A DNA stretch of 64,000 nt from Cellulophaga baltica (GTDB lineage: Bacteria; Bacteroidota; Bacteroidia; Flavobacteriales; Flavobacteriaceae), in the NCBI RefSeq assembly GCF_900102165.1, contig NZ_FNBD01000002.1:248001-312000 (forward strand). The letters are read 5' to 3'. Of this stretch, positions 19,015 through 27,846 are shown piece after piece (within the stretch, counting starts at the first letter, position 1; each line of letters begins with the position of its first letter). The position numbers were made by a program, and so were the translations under genes. Below the pieces are notes generated by a model that saw only the letters and a program-made list of their open reading frames with translations, was not told the DNA's origin and made no database searches.

Positions 19015-20397
19015 ATGAACATCCATATCAAATCAATTCTAGCCTCTTTAATGTTTAGTTTACTACTTTATAGCAAGACTATGGGAATTAACCTTGTGAT
19101 TCTTTCTTTAGTAACTATCACTCTCGTGCTCCTTGAGCATAAAGGGCAAAAAGAAACTATAAAATATGCACTTGCCTATCTGTTTACTGCATTAATGGTC
19201 TTCCTAGATCCTACAAATTTCAAGATTTTTATTCATGCTCTAGCCTTTCTAATTTATATAGGAAAAACTATTGCTCCCAAAAACTCCTTGTATTTAAGTT
19301 GGTTCATAGGGCTCACCAACATGGTATTAGCTTCTATTCATCAATTAAATAGTTCTTTAAAAAAAGAGGGACATAAAAGTACTACCCTATCTTCTAAAAC
19401 TAAAACTATCCTTAAAGCTCTGAGTATCACGATAGGATTAATTATACTATTCTCTTTATTATATCAAAAGTCTAATCCTGTTTTCAGAAGTCTTATTTCT
19501 GCAATAAATTTTGATTTCTTAAGCTTTCCATGGCTTCTATTTACGGTGTTTGGATACTTTATATTCTTACATATTTTAAGGCCTTATTACCCAGAGACCC
19601 TTATAACTTTAGATACCGAACAAGACAATTCACTGAAAAGGTCCACGCCAAGTTTCTCATTGGAACAAAGTAAAAAACTAGCCGAAGAGTACACCCTTGG
19701 CAGTATTATATTTATAGCATTAAATGGTCTACTTTTTATCTTTCTAATAACTGATTTCATCTATTTAATAGACGCTAACACCAGCACAAATTCTGAATAT
19801 TCAAAATCTGTACATCAAGGAGTCTACGCCCTATTATTGTCAATTATCTGCGCTATTGCTATTATATTATATTTTTTTAGAGGTGATCTTAATTTTTACA
19901 CTAAAAGCCAGAATATTAAGATTTTATGCTATAGCTGGATTGCCATGAACCTTATACTGATCTTATTTACGTGGTATAAAAATTACATGTACGTGGTCAC
20001 TTTAGGATTAACGTATAAAAGAATTGGCGTTTTTGTATACTTACTATGTATCCTAGCAGGTTTATGTACTACCTACTTGAAAGTATCAAAAACCAAAAGT
20101 TTCATCTATTTAATACGATCAAACGTTGCTGTTATTTTTGCAGTGCTATTTGTAAGCGCCACAATTCCTTGGGATAAATCTATAACCTATTACAATTTAA
20201 AGAATATTGAAAATGTAGATATTCAATACCTTATTGACTTAGGCGACACCAACAGTATTCAATTAAAAAAGTATAGCGAAGAGAAAAAAGAAACGGCATT
20301 TGAAGCTAGCATTACTACTAAATATTCTCGCTTTATACAGCAAGAGAAAGAAAAAAGCTGGCAAGAATATTCCATTTACTCCTTAATCTACCATTAA
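19015..20397 (+). CDS. DUF4173 polytopic membrane protein
   Basis: The 460-residue protein has about 10-12 hydrophobic segments, and the C-terminal part fits DUF4173 (YKRIGVFVYLLCILAGLCTTY, then SATIPWDKSITYYNL). It begins 10 bp after the Coq4-like gene and overlaps the next gene's spacing by one base step (TAA then ATG), so it is in an operon. No function is established for the family. Confidence 0.72.
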   Translation: MNIHIKSILASLMFSLLLYSKTMGINLVILSLVTITLVLLEHKGQKETIKYALAYLFTALMVFLDPTNFKIFIHALAFLIYIGKTIAPKNSLYLSWFIGLTNMVLASIHQLNSSLKKEGHKSTTLSSKTKTILKALSITIGLIILFSLLYQKSNPVFRSLISAINFDFLSFPWLLFTVFGYFIFLHILRPYYPETLITLDTEQDNSLKRSTPSFSLEQSKKLAEEYTLGSIIFIALNGLLFIFLITDFIYLIDANTSTNSEYSKSVHQGVYALLLSIICAIAIILYFFRGDLNFYTKSQNIKILCYSWIAMNLILILFTWYKNYMYVVTLGLTYKRIGVFVYLLCILAGLCTTYLKVSKTKSFIYLIRSNVAVIFAVLFVSATIPWDKSITYYNLKNIENVDIQYLIDLGDTNSIQLKKYSEEKKETAFEASITTKYSRFIQQEKEKSWQEYSIYSLIYH

Positions 20398-20398
20398 A

Positions 20399-20680
20399 AT
20401 GATGTCTTATTTCAACCTTAAAATTAATAGTACTGTAGTAAGAATCACCTACTATTCTTCTCTTATCAATACAATTTTATTTTTAATTAATTTGGCCGTG
20501 GACGCCATTTTAATGGTGAAAATTATTATTGCTGTAATTGCTGGTCTAATGAATGTAATTCTGTTAATCACTGCTTTTTTTAACACCCTAATAAATTACA
20601 AATATTACGAAGAAAACATTAGTACGCTTCTGATCATCATTATTAATTTGACAATAGGCATAATCTACCTCTACATCTAA
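20399..20680 (+). CDS. Small hypothetical membrane protein
   Basis: The 93-residue protein has about three hydrophobic segments (20-36, 40-63, 75-92) and follows the DUF4173 gene with one base between stop and ATG. I do not recognise the family. Confidence 0.6.
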   Translation: MMSYFNLKINSTVVRITYYSSLINTILFLINLAVDAILMVKIIIAVIAGLMNVILLITAFFNTLINYKYYEENISTLLIIIINLTIGIIYLYI

Positions 20681-20783
20681 TTCATGCACGGTTTTTAATC
20701 CTCATTCCCCCGGTTCTCTATCTTGAAACAAAGACAATTTATTTCAACTATTTTTTTTAAAAAACAATTATAAAATAAGCGTC

Positions 20784-21182
20784 ATGAAGTTCACTTTTAA
20801 TAACATTCACTTTATTGCCTTTAGCACAATTTTAGCTCTTGAAATTGCTATTGCTTACTATTTAAAAACCGGTTTCATAAGACATACTGTGGGCGATTTT
20901 CTCGTGGTCATACTTATCTATTGTTTTCTCAGAAGCTTTATAAAAACCAATCCATTATCAATTGCCGTTATAACATTAGTTCTCTCTTATTCGGTTGAGT
21001 TTCTGCAACGCACCACATTTTTACAGCTTCTAAACTTAGATCAAAATAAATGGGCCAACTTAATTTTTGGCAATAGCTTTAGTATTCAGGATTTAGTAGC
21101 TTATACGTTGGGAGTACTTGCGGTAACTTTTATAGATATCAAAAAATCAAATGTATATAAAATGGGAGGTAAAAAAAATTAA
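20784..21182 (+). CDS. DUF2809 membrane protein
   Basis: The 132-residue protein has four hydrophobic segments and the DUF2809 pattern FIRHTVGDFLVVILIYCFLR at about 31-50 and IQDLVAYTLGVLAV near the C-terminus. The coding end overlaps the left arm of a terminator hairpin. Function unknown. Confidence 0.72.
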   Translation: MKFTFNNIHFIAFSTILALEIAIAYYLKTGFIRHTVGDFLVVILIYCFLRSFIKTNPLSIAVITLVLSYSVEFLQRTTFLQLLNLDQNKWANLIFGNSFSIQDLVAYTLGVLAVTFIDIKKSNVYKMGGKKN

Positions 21183-21202
21183 CTTTCTCCACCTCCCATT
21201 TT
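21159..21202. terminator. Bidirectional terminator overlapping the DUF2809 stop
   Basis: AAAATGGGAGGT (inside the end of the DUF2809 coding sequence) pairs perfectly with ACCTCCCATTTT at 21191-21202. It lies between convergent genes, so the hairpin can serve both, and its left arm encodes the last residues of DUF2809. Confidence 0.7.
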
Positions 21203-21233
21203 AAACAATAGCTATAAATTTTATCAGATACCG

Positions 21234-22439
21234 CTACTCTTTTCCATCTACATAATCTTGCAAATAGGCATAACGCTCTGTTAGCTTTCCATTTTGTGTC
21301 ATTCTTGCACGCTCTAATACGCCATTTTTATCGTTGTTAAAAAATGCGGGAATAACATTTTTTAGAAAAGCATCTCCGAAACCTTCACTAGCATCTCTTG
21401 GCAATTCACACGGCAAATTATCTACCGCCATAACAGCAATAGCCTTTGTCGATTTAAAATCTACCTCCTTTTCCGTCAAAGGATCATACCCATATATTGG
21501 ATCTGCAATGGTTGAAGGTCTGATGGTCGTTGCCACGGGTCCATCAATATCACAACTTACATCTGCCACAACCTTTATACTAAAATCTTCATGTTTTGCA
21601 TCTTCTCTCGTAAAAAGATAAGGGGCCCCCGTACCATAAAAATGACCCGCAATGAAAAAATCAGTCACCTTTGTAAAACGAACAAAATTAGTTTGATACA
21701 GTTCAGGGTTCTTAAAAAACTCAGCCTTATTACCACGAACACCATCTTTTCGCTTATTATATTCTGAAGCGTCAATCTGACAGTATACAGGTTCTTCAAA
21801 AGAGGTAGACAAGTAATTTGCCACCGTTACTTTTTTAAGCCCCATAGCATCTAACATTTCTTTTGCTCCATTGCCTACTCTGCCTTTACCCGTTAAAAGT
21901 ATTTTTATCGCTGGTAGTTTAATATTATTCAACGCATCAATTAATGCTTGTTGATCTATGAGTGTCTCTGCTTTGGGTAAATCGTACAAATCATACTTAA
22001 GTCCGTAGGCTCTAAAACCATTATACGCACCTACAATCCCGGCATACCTACCAAAAGCAACCAAACGTTGTCCCTTTTCATTGGTAATGACTTCATGGTC
22101 ATACATTTCTATATTTTTATCTAAAAAAGCTCGTAACAGTTCTCTATTATAAGGTTGCTTTTTTATCGTATGGGAAAAGAAAAAGTATTTTTTATTCGGA
22201 ATTAAATCTTCTATCGGCACTTCTTTAACCCCTAAAAGAACATCACACTCGTTCATATCTGCACTTAAACTAAGTCCCGCTTTTTCATAATCTTCATCTG
22301 CATACGTTCGGATAGCAGAAGATTCGACCGCTATCTCTGCCTCAGGATACTTTGTTCGTAATTTTTGACATGCGTCAGGAGATAGCACGACTCTTCTATC
22401 TGGCGGATTTTTACGTTCTCTAATGATTCCGAATTTCAT
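21234..22439 (-). CDS. Alanine dehydrogenase/PNT-fold oxidoreductase, saccharopine dehydrogenase-like (lysine-forming type)
   Basis: The 401-residue protein starts MKFGIIRERKNPPDRRVVLSP, an AlaDH/PNT N-terminal domain with the substrate Arg-rich loop. The nucleotide domain has ILLTGKGRVGNGAKEML. The C-terminal part (VVADVSCDIDGPVATTIRPSTI and DNLPCELPRDASEGFGDAF) is characteristic of lysine-forming saccharopine dehydrogenases and close relatives. It is a cytoplasmic NAD(P)-dependent enzyme. The exact substrate is uncertain in a bacterium that lacks the fungal aminoadipate pathway. Confidence 0.8.
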   Translation of the reverse strand: MKFGIIRERKNPPDRRVVLSPDACQKLRTKYPEAEIAVESSAIRTYADEDYEKAGLSLSADMNECDVLLGVKEVPIEDLIPNKKYFFFSHTIKKQPYNRELLRAFLDKNIEMYDHEVITNEKGQRLVAFGRYAGIVGAYNGFRAYGLKYDLYDLPKAETLIDQQALIDALNNIKLPAIKILLTGKGRVGNGAKEMLDAMGLKKVTVANYLSTSFEEPVYCQIDASEYNKRKDGVRGNKAEFFKNPELYQTNFVRFTKVTDFFIAGHFYGTGAPYLFTREDAKHEDFSIKVVADVSCDIDGPVATTIRPSTIADPIYGYDPLTEKEVDFKSTKAIAVMAVDNLPCELPRDASEGFGDAFLKNVIPAFFNNDKNGVLERARMTQNGKLTERYAYLQDYVDGKE

Positions 22440-22533
22440 AAATACAATTTTATAACTTATACCGATTCAATAGTTGTAAATGTAACATATGACAAGATGA
22501 CAAGCAAAACTTTTTTTGGAATAGTTTTTGAAC

Positions 22534-22541
22534 TACCTTTG
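22534..22541 (+). promoter_or_regulatory. Putative -7 box for the tmRNA promoter
   Basis: TACCTTTG matches TAnnTTTG, with TTTG at 22515-22518 as a possible -33 element at slightly short spacing. Initiation near 22547 would give a leader with a hairpin (ATCCGCT/AGCGGAT, 22544-22580) removed during tmRNA maturation. Confidence 0.5.
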
Positions 22542-22602
22542 CCATCCGCTAGAAAAAAGAAATTTCTTTTGAAAGCGGATTAGTTCATTGAAAATTTTCC
22601 AA

Positions 22603-22999
22603 GGGGCCGCCTGGTTTTGACAGCGAGACCAATTGGGATGTAAGCATGCCGAGCGCTGGGCTACAGCTCGTTAATCACATTTTCCACACTTTTAATTGGC
22701 GAAAATAATTACGCTCTTGCCGCTTAATCTGAATTATAGTAAGATTAGCCTCGTCTCTACTAGGTAGAGAAGCGAGATGTTCCGGAATAGCCCTTGTTGG
22801 CGGCGATTCTATTAGGAGCACCAGAAATGTCAACACAAGGGTACTATTGCTTTGGTAGTATCACAAAAATTTTAGAAGCTAAGTGTACAATAGGCGGTTT
22901 TCAGTCGGTTGTGCATCGAAAATCAATTGAAAACTAAGCATGAAGAAAGCATTGTAATTGCTTGTTTGGACGGGAGTTCGATTCTCCCCGGCTCCACTA
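22603..22999 (+). ncRNA. ssrA: tmRNA (ssrA); its 3' end is the ICE attachment site
   Basis: The 5' end GGGGCCG pairs with CGGCTCC near the 3' end to form the tRNA-like acceptor stem. The T-arm GGGAGTTCGATTCTCCC is perfect. The messenger part reads GGC GAA AAT AAT TAC GCT CTT GCC GCT TAA at 22698-22727, giving the tag GENNYALAA. The discriminator A is at 22996; the genome has CTA where CCA is added. A terminator hairpin (CCCTGTAA...TTACAGGG) follows at about 23020-23050. The adjoining integrase gene shows that the 3' end is used as an integration target. Confidence 0.95.
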
Positions 23000-23015
23000 G
23001 ATTGATTCAATTAAA

Positions 23016-23053
23016 ACTAAAAACCCTGTAATCATATGATTTACAGGGTTTTT
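23016..23053 (+). terminator. Terminator of the tmRNA gene
   Basis: AAAACCCTGTAAATCAT-type arms (AAAACCCTGTAATCAT and ATGATTTACAGGGTTTTT, with one bulged base) fold into a long hairpin ending in a T-run, 20 bp after the tmRNA 3' end. Confidence 0.75.
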
Positions 23054-23105
23054 CATTTTAAATAGTATTGTTAACCATTAAATAATACCATCTAAAAGGA
23101 GACTT

Positions 23106-23145
23106 AATCGGTGAGTATTAATTTATTATTTTTTACTCACCGATT
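23106..23145. repeat. 12-bp perfect inverted repeat at the left end of the ICE
   Basis: AATCGGTGAGTA (23106-23117) and TACTCACCGATT (23134-23145) are exact inverted copies separated by 16 AT-rich bases. They lie between attL and the integrase start, where arm-type sites or an operator for the integrase would be expected. No T-run follows, so a terminator role is less likely. Confidence 0.6.
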
Positions 23146-23232
23146 TCCATGTAATCATCTGATTATATGTTAATTATATAAATATTATTTTTCTTTTATA
23201 TATCTTTATTGGGAATTAAAAAGGTACTAAAA

Positions 23233-24453
23233 ATGAGTAATTCTTTTTCACAACTATTTTACCTCAAAGGAAAACATCACGAAAAAGGCGTAAAAGTCCC
23301 AATATACTTGCGCTTAACGGTAAATGGAAAGAGGAGCGAATTAAGTATTTCACGCAAGATAGATCCTGAAAAATGGAGTGCTAAGACCTCAAAAATGCGC
23401 GGTACTGGAATGGATTCGATAACTTTAAATCAGTATTTGAATACTGTTCGCAATAAGGTAAATCGAATTTATAATATTTTAATTGAAGAAGGAAAACCAT
23501 TTACAGCCGTAGACATTAAAAACATTTATCAAGGCAAGGATAGAGAGGTTAAAATGCTTTTAGTAGTTTTTGATGAGCATAATCGCCAAATGAAAAAATT
23601 AGTAGATAAAGAGTTTGCTATTGGCACATGGAAGCGTTATTTCACTACAAGAAACCATATTTCAGAATTTATAAGATCTGAATACAAAAAAGAGGACTTA
23701 CCTATACAGGATATAGACTTAAAGTTTGTTACGCGTTTTGAATACTTTATGAAAATTATAAAAAACTGTAATCATAACAGTGCCTTAAAATATATCAACA
23801 ACTTCAAAAAAATAATAAGATTGGGAGTTGCCAACGGCTGGATAGAAAGAGATCCTTTTTATAATTACAAGGTTAAGTTTAAATGGGTTGATCGTGAATT
23901 CCTAACTTCTGAAGAATTAAAAAGGTTGATTAATCTTGAAATTAACTGGCCACGGATTGATTTAGTTCGTGATATGTTCGTTTTCTGTTGCTATACAGGA
24001 TTAGCTTATATCGATGTTCAGAAATTGAATCATGATAATTTAGTCAGAAACGTAGACGGTAATCTTTGGATTGAAGCAAAACGCACGAAAACCAATGCTA
24101 AATTTAGTATTCCGCTACTCCCAAATGCGCTTCATATTTTGGAAAAATATAAAGATCATCCAAAAGTAGTAAATAAGGAATGTGTCTTACCAGTCTTAAG
24201 TAATCAGAAGTCGAACGCTTATTTAAAAGAGATTGCTGACCTTTGCGGTATTACAAAAAATTTAACAACACATTTAGCTCGCCATACCTTTGCTACAACA
24301 GTGACACTTTCTAATGGCGTCCCTATTGAAACCGTAGGCAAAATGTTAGGGCATAAAAATTTGCGGACTACCCAACATTATGCACAAGTTATTAATTCTA
24401 AAATCAAAGAAGATATGGGTGTTTTAAGGAAAAAACTTGAAAATTTGGCTTAA
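23233..24453 (+). CDS. int: ICE tyrosine recombinase (IntDOT-like integrase)
   Basis: A TTG at 23209 is possible, but the ATG at 23233 (MSNSFSQLFYLKGKHHEKGV) fits family starts. The N-terminal arm-binding domain and a SAM-like core-binding domain are followed by the catalytic domain with TGLAYIDVQKL, HLARHTFATT (His-x-x-Arg), GHKNLRTTQHYA (nucleophile Tyr). The position of the first catalytic Arg (TGLR in phage integrases) is Ala, as is common in this Bacteroidetes group, where IntDOT is also atypical there. It catalyses insertion into the tmRNA 3' end. It is oriented away from the tmRNA. Confidence 0.92.
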   Translation: MSNSFSQLFYLKGKHHEKGVKVPIYLRLTVNGKRSELSISRKIDPEKWSAKTSKMRGTGMDSITLNQYLNTVRNKVNRIYNILIEEGKPFTAVDIKNIYQGKDREVKMLLVVFDEHNRQMKKLVDKEFAIGTWKRYFTTRNHISEFIRSEYKKEDLPIQDIDLKFVTRFEYFMKIIKNCNHNSALKYINNFKKIIRLGVANGWIERDPFYNYKVKFKWVDREFLTSEELKRLINLEINWPRIDLVRDMFVFCCYTGLAYIDVQKLNHDNLVRNVDGNLWIEAKRTKTNAKFSIPLLPNALHILEKYKDHPKVVNKECVLPVLSNQKSNAYLKEIADLCGITKNLTTHLARHTFATTVTLSNGVPIETVGKMLGHKNLRTTQHYAQVINSKIKEDMGVLRKKLENLA

Positions 24454-24697
24454 AAAAACAGCCAGCCGTTGAGTAACTGATCTTTCTTTAATATCATATG
24501 TGGAATCCATTAACAATACTTTTTATTAATAAAGCTTCACCAATGACTATTGAACCATTGAATGTATTAACTGTCTTGTAATATAACTTTTTTGCGTAAC
24601 GATATTGTTTGTTTAATTCTCTTCTAGATTGCATACAGAACAAAAATGTTGCATATTATCCACAATAATGGCAAATTTGCGGTAATTATACACTATT

Positions 24698-24985
24698 ATG
24701 AACTCTAAAAAAGTAATTCTCCTACCGAAGTATCAGAAAGTATTTGAGCAGTTGGGCGAAAACATAAAGTTGGGGCGAAAGCGGAGAAAACTTACAACCA
24801 ATACGGTTTCCGAGCGTGCTGGTATTAATAGGTCTACTCTTTACAGAATAGAAAAGGGTGACCCTACGGTTGCCATTGGTTCCTATTTTAATGTATTCAG
24901 AGTTCTGAATTTGGAAGATGATTTTAAAAAGCTTGCTGTGGATGATGAATTTGGAAGAAAACTACAAGACCTTGATTTATTATAA
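24698..24985 (+). CDS. HipB-like XRE antitoxin, now without a functional toxin gene
   Basis: The 95-residue protein has a helix-turn-helix at about 25-75 (KLGRKRRKLTTNTVSERAG, then INRSTLYRIEKGDPTVAIGS). Five bases after its stop begins a shattered hipA, so it was the HipB partner of a toxin-antitoxin pair. It may survive as an orphan repressor. Confidence 0.8.
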   Translation: MNSKKVILLPKYQKVFEQLGENIKLGRKRRKLTTNTVSERAGINRSTLYRIEKGDPTVAIGSYFNVFRVLNLEDDFKKLAVDDEFGRKLQDLDLL

Positions 24986-24990
24986 GAAAG

Positions 24991-25219
24991 ATGGTGAAAA
25001 TAAATTTGACATATTATGTATTTGCAGATTGGGCAGCTTTAAAAAAACCAACCTTTGTTAGTGTATTTTCGCTTAAGCGAAAGTGAAATGAAAACTATAC
25101 TTTCTGAAGTTCTAGAGGTGGTCAAAAATTGGAAACATAACGAGGCAAAAATAGGTTTAAAAAGAAGTGAAATGGAATTGATGGATGGAGCATTTAGATG
25201 GGAATCAAATGCTACTTAA
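24991..25219 (+). pseudogene. hipA remnant with internal deletion
   Basis: The ATG at 24991 opens MVKINLTYYVFADWAALKKP, matching the start of HipA kinases (VYADW motif), but the frame stops at about 25087. From about 25075, in another frame, SESEMKTILSEVLEVVKNW and GLKRSEMELMDGAFRWESN match the HipA C-terminus and end at TAA 25217-25219. Roughly 300 or more residues in between, including the kinase core, are gone, so the toxin is dead. Confidence 0.75.
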
Positions 25220-25328
25220 AATTAAAATGAAGTAAAAAAAGTGCGATGAACTCAGATATTCATATTTCTTCTAAAGAAGATTTGCATACAGCTATTCGAG
25301 AGTTAATGACTATCCTTTTCAAATATTC

Positions 25329-26153
25329 TTACTTAGGATTATTAATAAATCGATGCGATATTTTCAATTCAATATTGCGCTCGCCAACTTTTTCGTTCAA
25401 TTCTAAAATTGCCCTACGCTCATTGGACAATGAAAATTTGGGCAACACGTAAACGAATCGTACTATTTCATTTTCTTTTACTTTACTAGGCAGATTGTGC
25501 GTGTAAATAGGTTCTTGATACAAGCGCTGCAGCGATTTCTTTTTTCCTTTTTGTCTTGTTTCGACTGAAAGGTTTAAGAAATTCAAATCGTAATCCAACG
25601 TAGAATTATTCTCAATCTGAATAACGAAGTAAAGTTCTTCTTTATCAAATACAATATTCTCAACACTTAGAATAACACCTTCGTTTTGATGATTAATCCG
25701 ACCAATATGCTGCGTTCTGTCCAAAAGGTATGAGCAGAATTTTTGATAATAATATGTTCTGTTATCTATACTTTTTTTAGAGGTTTCAACCTGAATCGGA
25801 TCGGTCACATTTGGCCTTTCGTTCCCAATACTATTTGATAAAGGAATGAAATAGTTCAACTTTGAAAGTTGTGCTTTATATCGTACGATATATGAAAAAA
25901 TAGAACCATTATTATTGATTACCAATAGATTGCTTTCTTTTCCAGGCTTCGCTTGTAGCAGTCCAAAATACTGTTCTCTTTCTCGATTATAAGTAAAGAC
26001 AAAATTATCCGAACCCGTTATTCCTTGTCGTATGGGTTCTGGAAAAAATAGGGCTACGTTTTTAGTATCGTTGGCGTAAATGGTATCGAGTGGCTGTTGC
26101 CCCATAATGTGGTTTGTACAAAAAGCCATTATGGCTATAATATAAGTTTTCAT
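25329..26153 (-). CDS. traN: Conjugative transposon protein TraN (DUF4138)
   Basis: The 274-residue protein has a signal peptide (MKTYIIAIMAFCTNHIMGQ) and a beta-rich body starting LDTIYANDTKNVALFFPEPI, the DUF4138/TraN pattern, a VirB9-like secreted component of the Bacteroidetes mating channel. It is the last gene of the minus-strand transfer operon and starts 15 bp after traM ends. Confidence 0.85.
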   Translation of the reverse strand: MKTYIIAIMAFCTNHIMGQQPLDTIYANDTKNVALFFPEPIRQGITGSDNFVFTYNREREQYFGLLQAKPGKESNLLVINNNGSIFSYIVRYKAQLSKLNYFIPLSNSIGNERPNVTDPIQVETSKKSIDNRTYYYQKFCSYLLDRTQHIGRINHQNEGVILSVENIVFDKEELYFVIQIENNSTLDYDLNFLNLSVETRQKGKKKSLQRLYQEPIYTHNLPSKVKENEIVRFVYVLPKFSLSNERRAILELNEKVGERNIELKISHRFINNPK

Positions 26154-26168
26154 GATAGTATCTTTTAG

Positions 26169-27104
26169 TTATTGATGATTATCGGCTTTTAGAATAAGGC
26201 TGTAATTGTTTAGCACCGTCACTTTTACGTTTCGGTTATTACGTTTGAGTATTTTTGTAATTCCGCCAACTTGTGGAACACTTGGGATATTGATATCACC
26301 AATTAGCTCGTCAAGAACTTCATTAGTAGCTTCTGCCCGAAAGTTGTTTTCGATATAGATGCCTTCACTTCCATCCTGCAAATCGAATGCTTTTAACTTG
26401 GAAGGATTATGGCTGATATTTTCAATTTGGATCAAGACACGATTAGGCTGAAATCTTACAAAACCAAAAACAAAGGTATTCTTAGGTATCTTTTTATTGT
26501 TTATGGTTGCCGCTTTGGTCAGGCGCATTCGCAACCTCGAATTCGCTTTCACGGTCTGGTCGCCATCAACCACGGCATAAATGGTTTTATCTATAGTGCC
26601 AACATTGGAAATTTCATTGGATTTAGGAGAAGCTGCAAAGAACAACTGATGTTCTAGTCCCAATTCTTTCGCCTGAATTTTCTGTTCTCTCTGGATATCT
26701 AGGGAATCAATTTTCGGGATAATCTTAAGGGTTGTTTTCTTTTGTCCGAAGTTTTGGTATTTCTTTTCTGAATATTGAATTCTTCCTGCAGAATAAATAC
26801 TGTCCACGATGCGCTCTTTTTCACGTTCCGGCAAATCTGGATCATAATACCCTAAGGAATCAATCAGTTTTTCATCATAAATGCTAGGTGCGTTATTCTC
26901 ACGCACTTCTTTCAAATCATTGATGGCATCCAGTTTAGAATCATATTCCTTTTGATTTTCTTCTAAATCGGGTATCAGGGTCTGTTCAAGGTTTTCATTT
27001 TCACTTTCATCATCGCCCATTACCAACACGGAATATGAAATCAGGAATATGAAAATCACAGCCAATACTGCTGCAAATACTATTTTATTCTTTTCTATTT
27101 TCAT
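26169..27104 (-). CDS. traM: Conjugative transposon protein TraM
   Basis: The 311-residue protein has one N-terminal membrane helix (about 8-29), an acidic coiled-coil-like region rich in E, K and D, and a C-terminal VirB10-like domain (IYAVVDGDQTVKANSRLRM and IPKNTFVFGFVRF). It lies between traK and traN in canonical order and would span the periplasm as the core-complex scaffold. Confidence 0.85.
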   Translation of the reverse strand: MKIEKNKIVFAAVLAVIFIFLISYSVLVMGDDESENENLEQTLIPDLEENQKEYDSKLDAINDLKEVRENNAPSIYDEKLIDSLGYYDPDLPEREKERIVDSIYSAGRIQYSEKKYQNFGQKKTTLKIIPKIDSLDIQREQKIQAKELGLEHQLFFAASPKSNEISNVGTIDKTIYAVVDGDQTVKANSRLRMRLTKAATINNKKIPKNTFVFGFVRFQPNRVLIQIENISHNPSKLKAFDLQDGSEGIYIENNFRAEATNEVLDELIGDINIPSVPQVGGITKILKRNNRNVKVTVLNNYSLILKADNHQ

Positions 27105-27150
27105 CTGATGCTTTTTAATTGTTTTTTAATGGTCATATGTAATTCGCTTT

Positions 27151-27231
27151 TCAACTTTTAGATAGGTATCTAAAACCGTTTAAGCTCATTTCATAAGAGT
27201 GGGCTTTTAAATGCCCATTATGGGCTTTCAT
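27151..27231 (-). CDS. Micro-ORF in the traK-traM gap (traL position), doubtful
   Basis: A 26-codon frame beginning MKAHNGHLKAHSYEMSLNG overlaps the last bases of traK. It occupies the place where other Bacteroidetes ICEs have small traL. It has no membrane helix, so it is not an intact TraL. A second 11-codon frame (27101-27136) leads into the traM ATG. Either a translational coupling leader or meaningless. Confidence 0.2.
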   Translation of the reverse strand: MKAHNGHLKAHSYEMSLNGFRYLSKS

Positions 27232-27841
27232 TGTTTAATTTTTTTAAAGTGTTCTCGAAGAAATCGGTAATCAATAGTCCATGTGGATTATTAGGAAAGT
27301 TTCGGTCTACCACAATTAGGCTACCTGAGGAAACCAATTCATAGGTGTCGATGACAGAACCTCTATTGATTTCAAATTGGGTAGTGGTTATAAAACTATA
27401 CGAGCCATTAGTTTCATTTATTCTTGAATCGATACTTAATACCTTTTGAACTAAGGAATACTGTAATAATCGATTATAGACACCATCTGCTTTTTTCTGG
27501 CGATAGAGGTTGTCTACAGAACTATTGCCCAACCATAGCGCCTTTTCCAAGTTCCGTTCATAATTACTGGCGTCAATGTTATAGAAGTAGTTGTGAAAAA
27601 GGTCTAAATGCGCTAAAGCTTCTACCTTGAAATTCGCTTTTTGGGTGACCAATTTTAATGGAATAATGCTGCCATCGGTATTAATGGCAAATGCACTATT
27701 GAGCGCATTTTTATTCGTAGTAAAAGCCATCCATACTGAAAAAGTGCTGGATAACATTGCAAAAATGACAACTGCTAACACGATAAACCTGTTCAATTTT
27801 AAGACTGAATAAATATTTTTATAAGGTGTTTTCATTTTCAT
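27218..27841 (-). CDS. traK: Conjugative transposon protein TraK
   Basis: The 207-residue protein has one N-terminal membrane helix (about 17-36, FIVLAVVIFAMLSSTFSVWM) and a periplasmic body with FKVEALAHLDLFHNYFYNID, the TraK pattern (VirB8-like). It starts 5 bp after traJ ends. Confidence 0.88.
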   Translation of the reverse strand: MKMKTPYKNIYSVLKLNRFIVLAVVIFAMLSSTFSVWMAFTTNKNALNSAFAINTDGSIIPLKLVTQKANFKVEALAHLDLFHNYFYNIDASNYERNLEKALWLGNSSVDNLYRQKKADGVYNRLLQYSLVQKVLSIDSRINETNGSYSFITTTQFEINRGSVIDTYELVSSGSLIVVDRNFPNNPHGLLITDFFENTLKKLNNESP

Positions 27842-27846
27842 TGGAA

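Noticed and set aside
25246-25452. 68-codon plus-strand frame beginning MNSDIHISSKEDLHTAIREL
   Set aside because: Only the first 28 codons lie outside traN and look gene-like; the rest is antisense to traN. It may be the truncated start of a lost gene, but cannot be supported as a gene.
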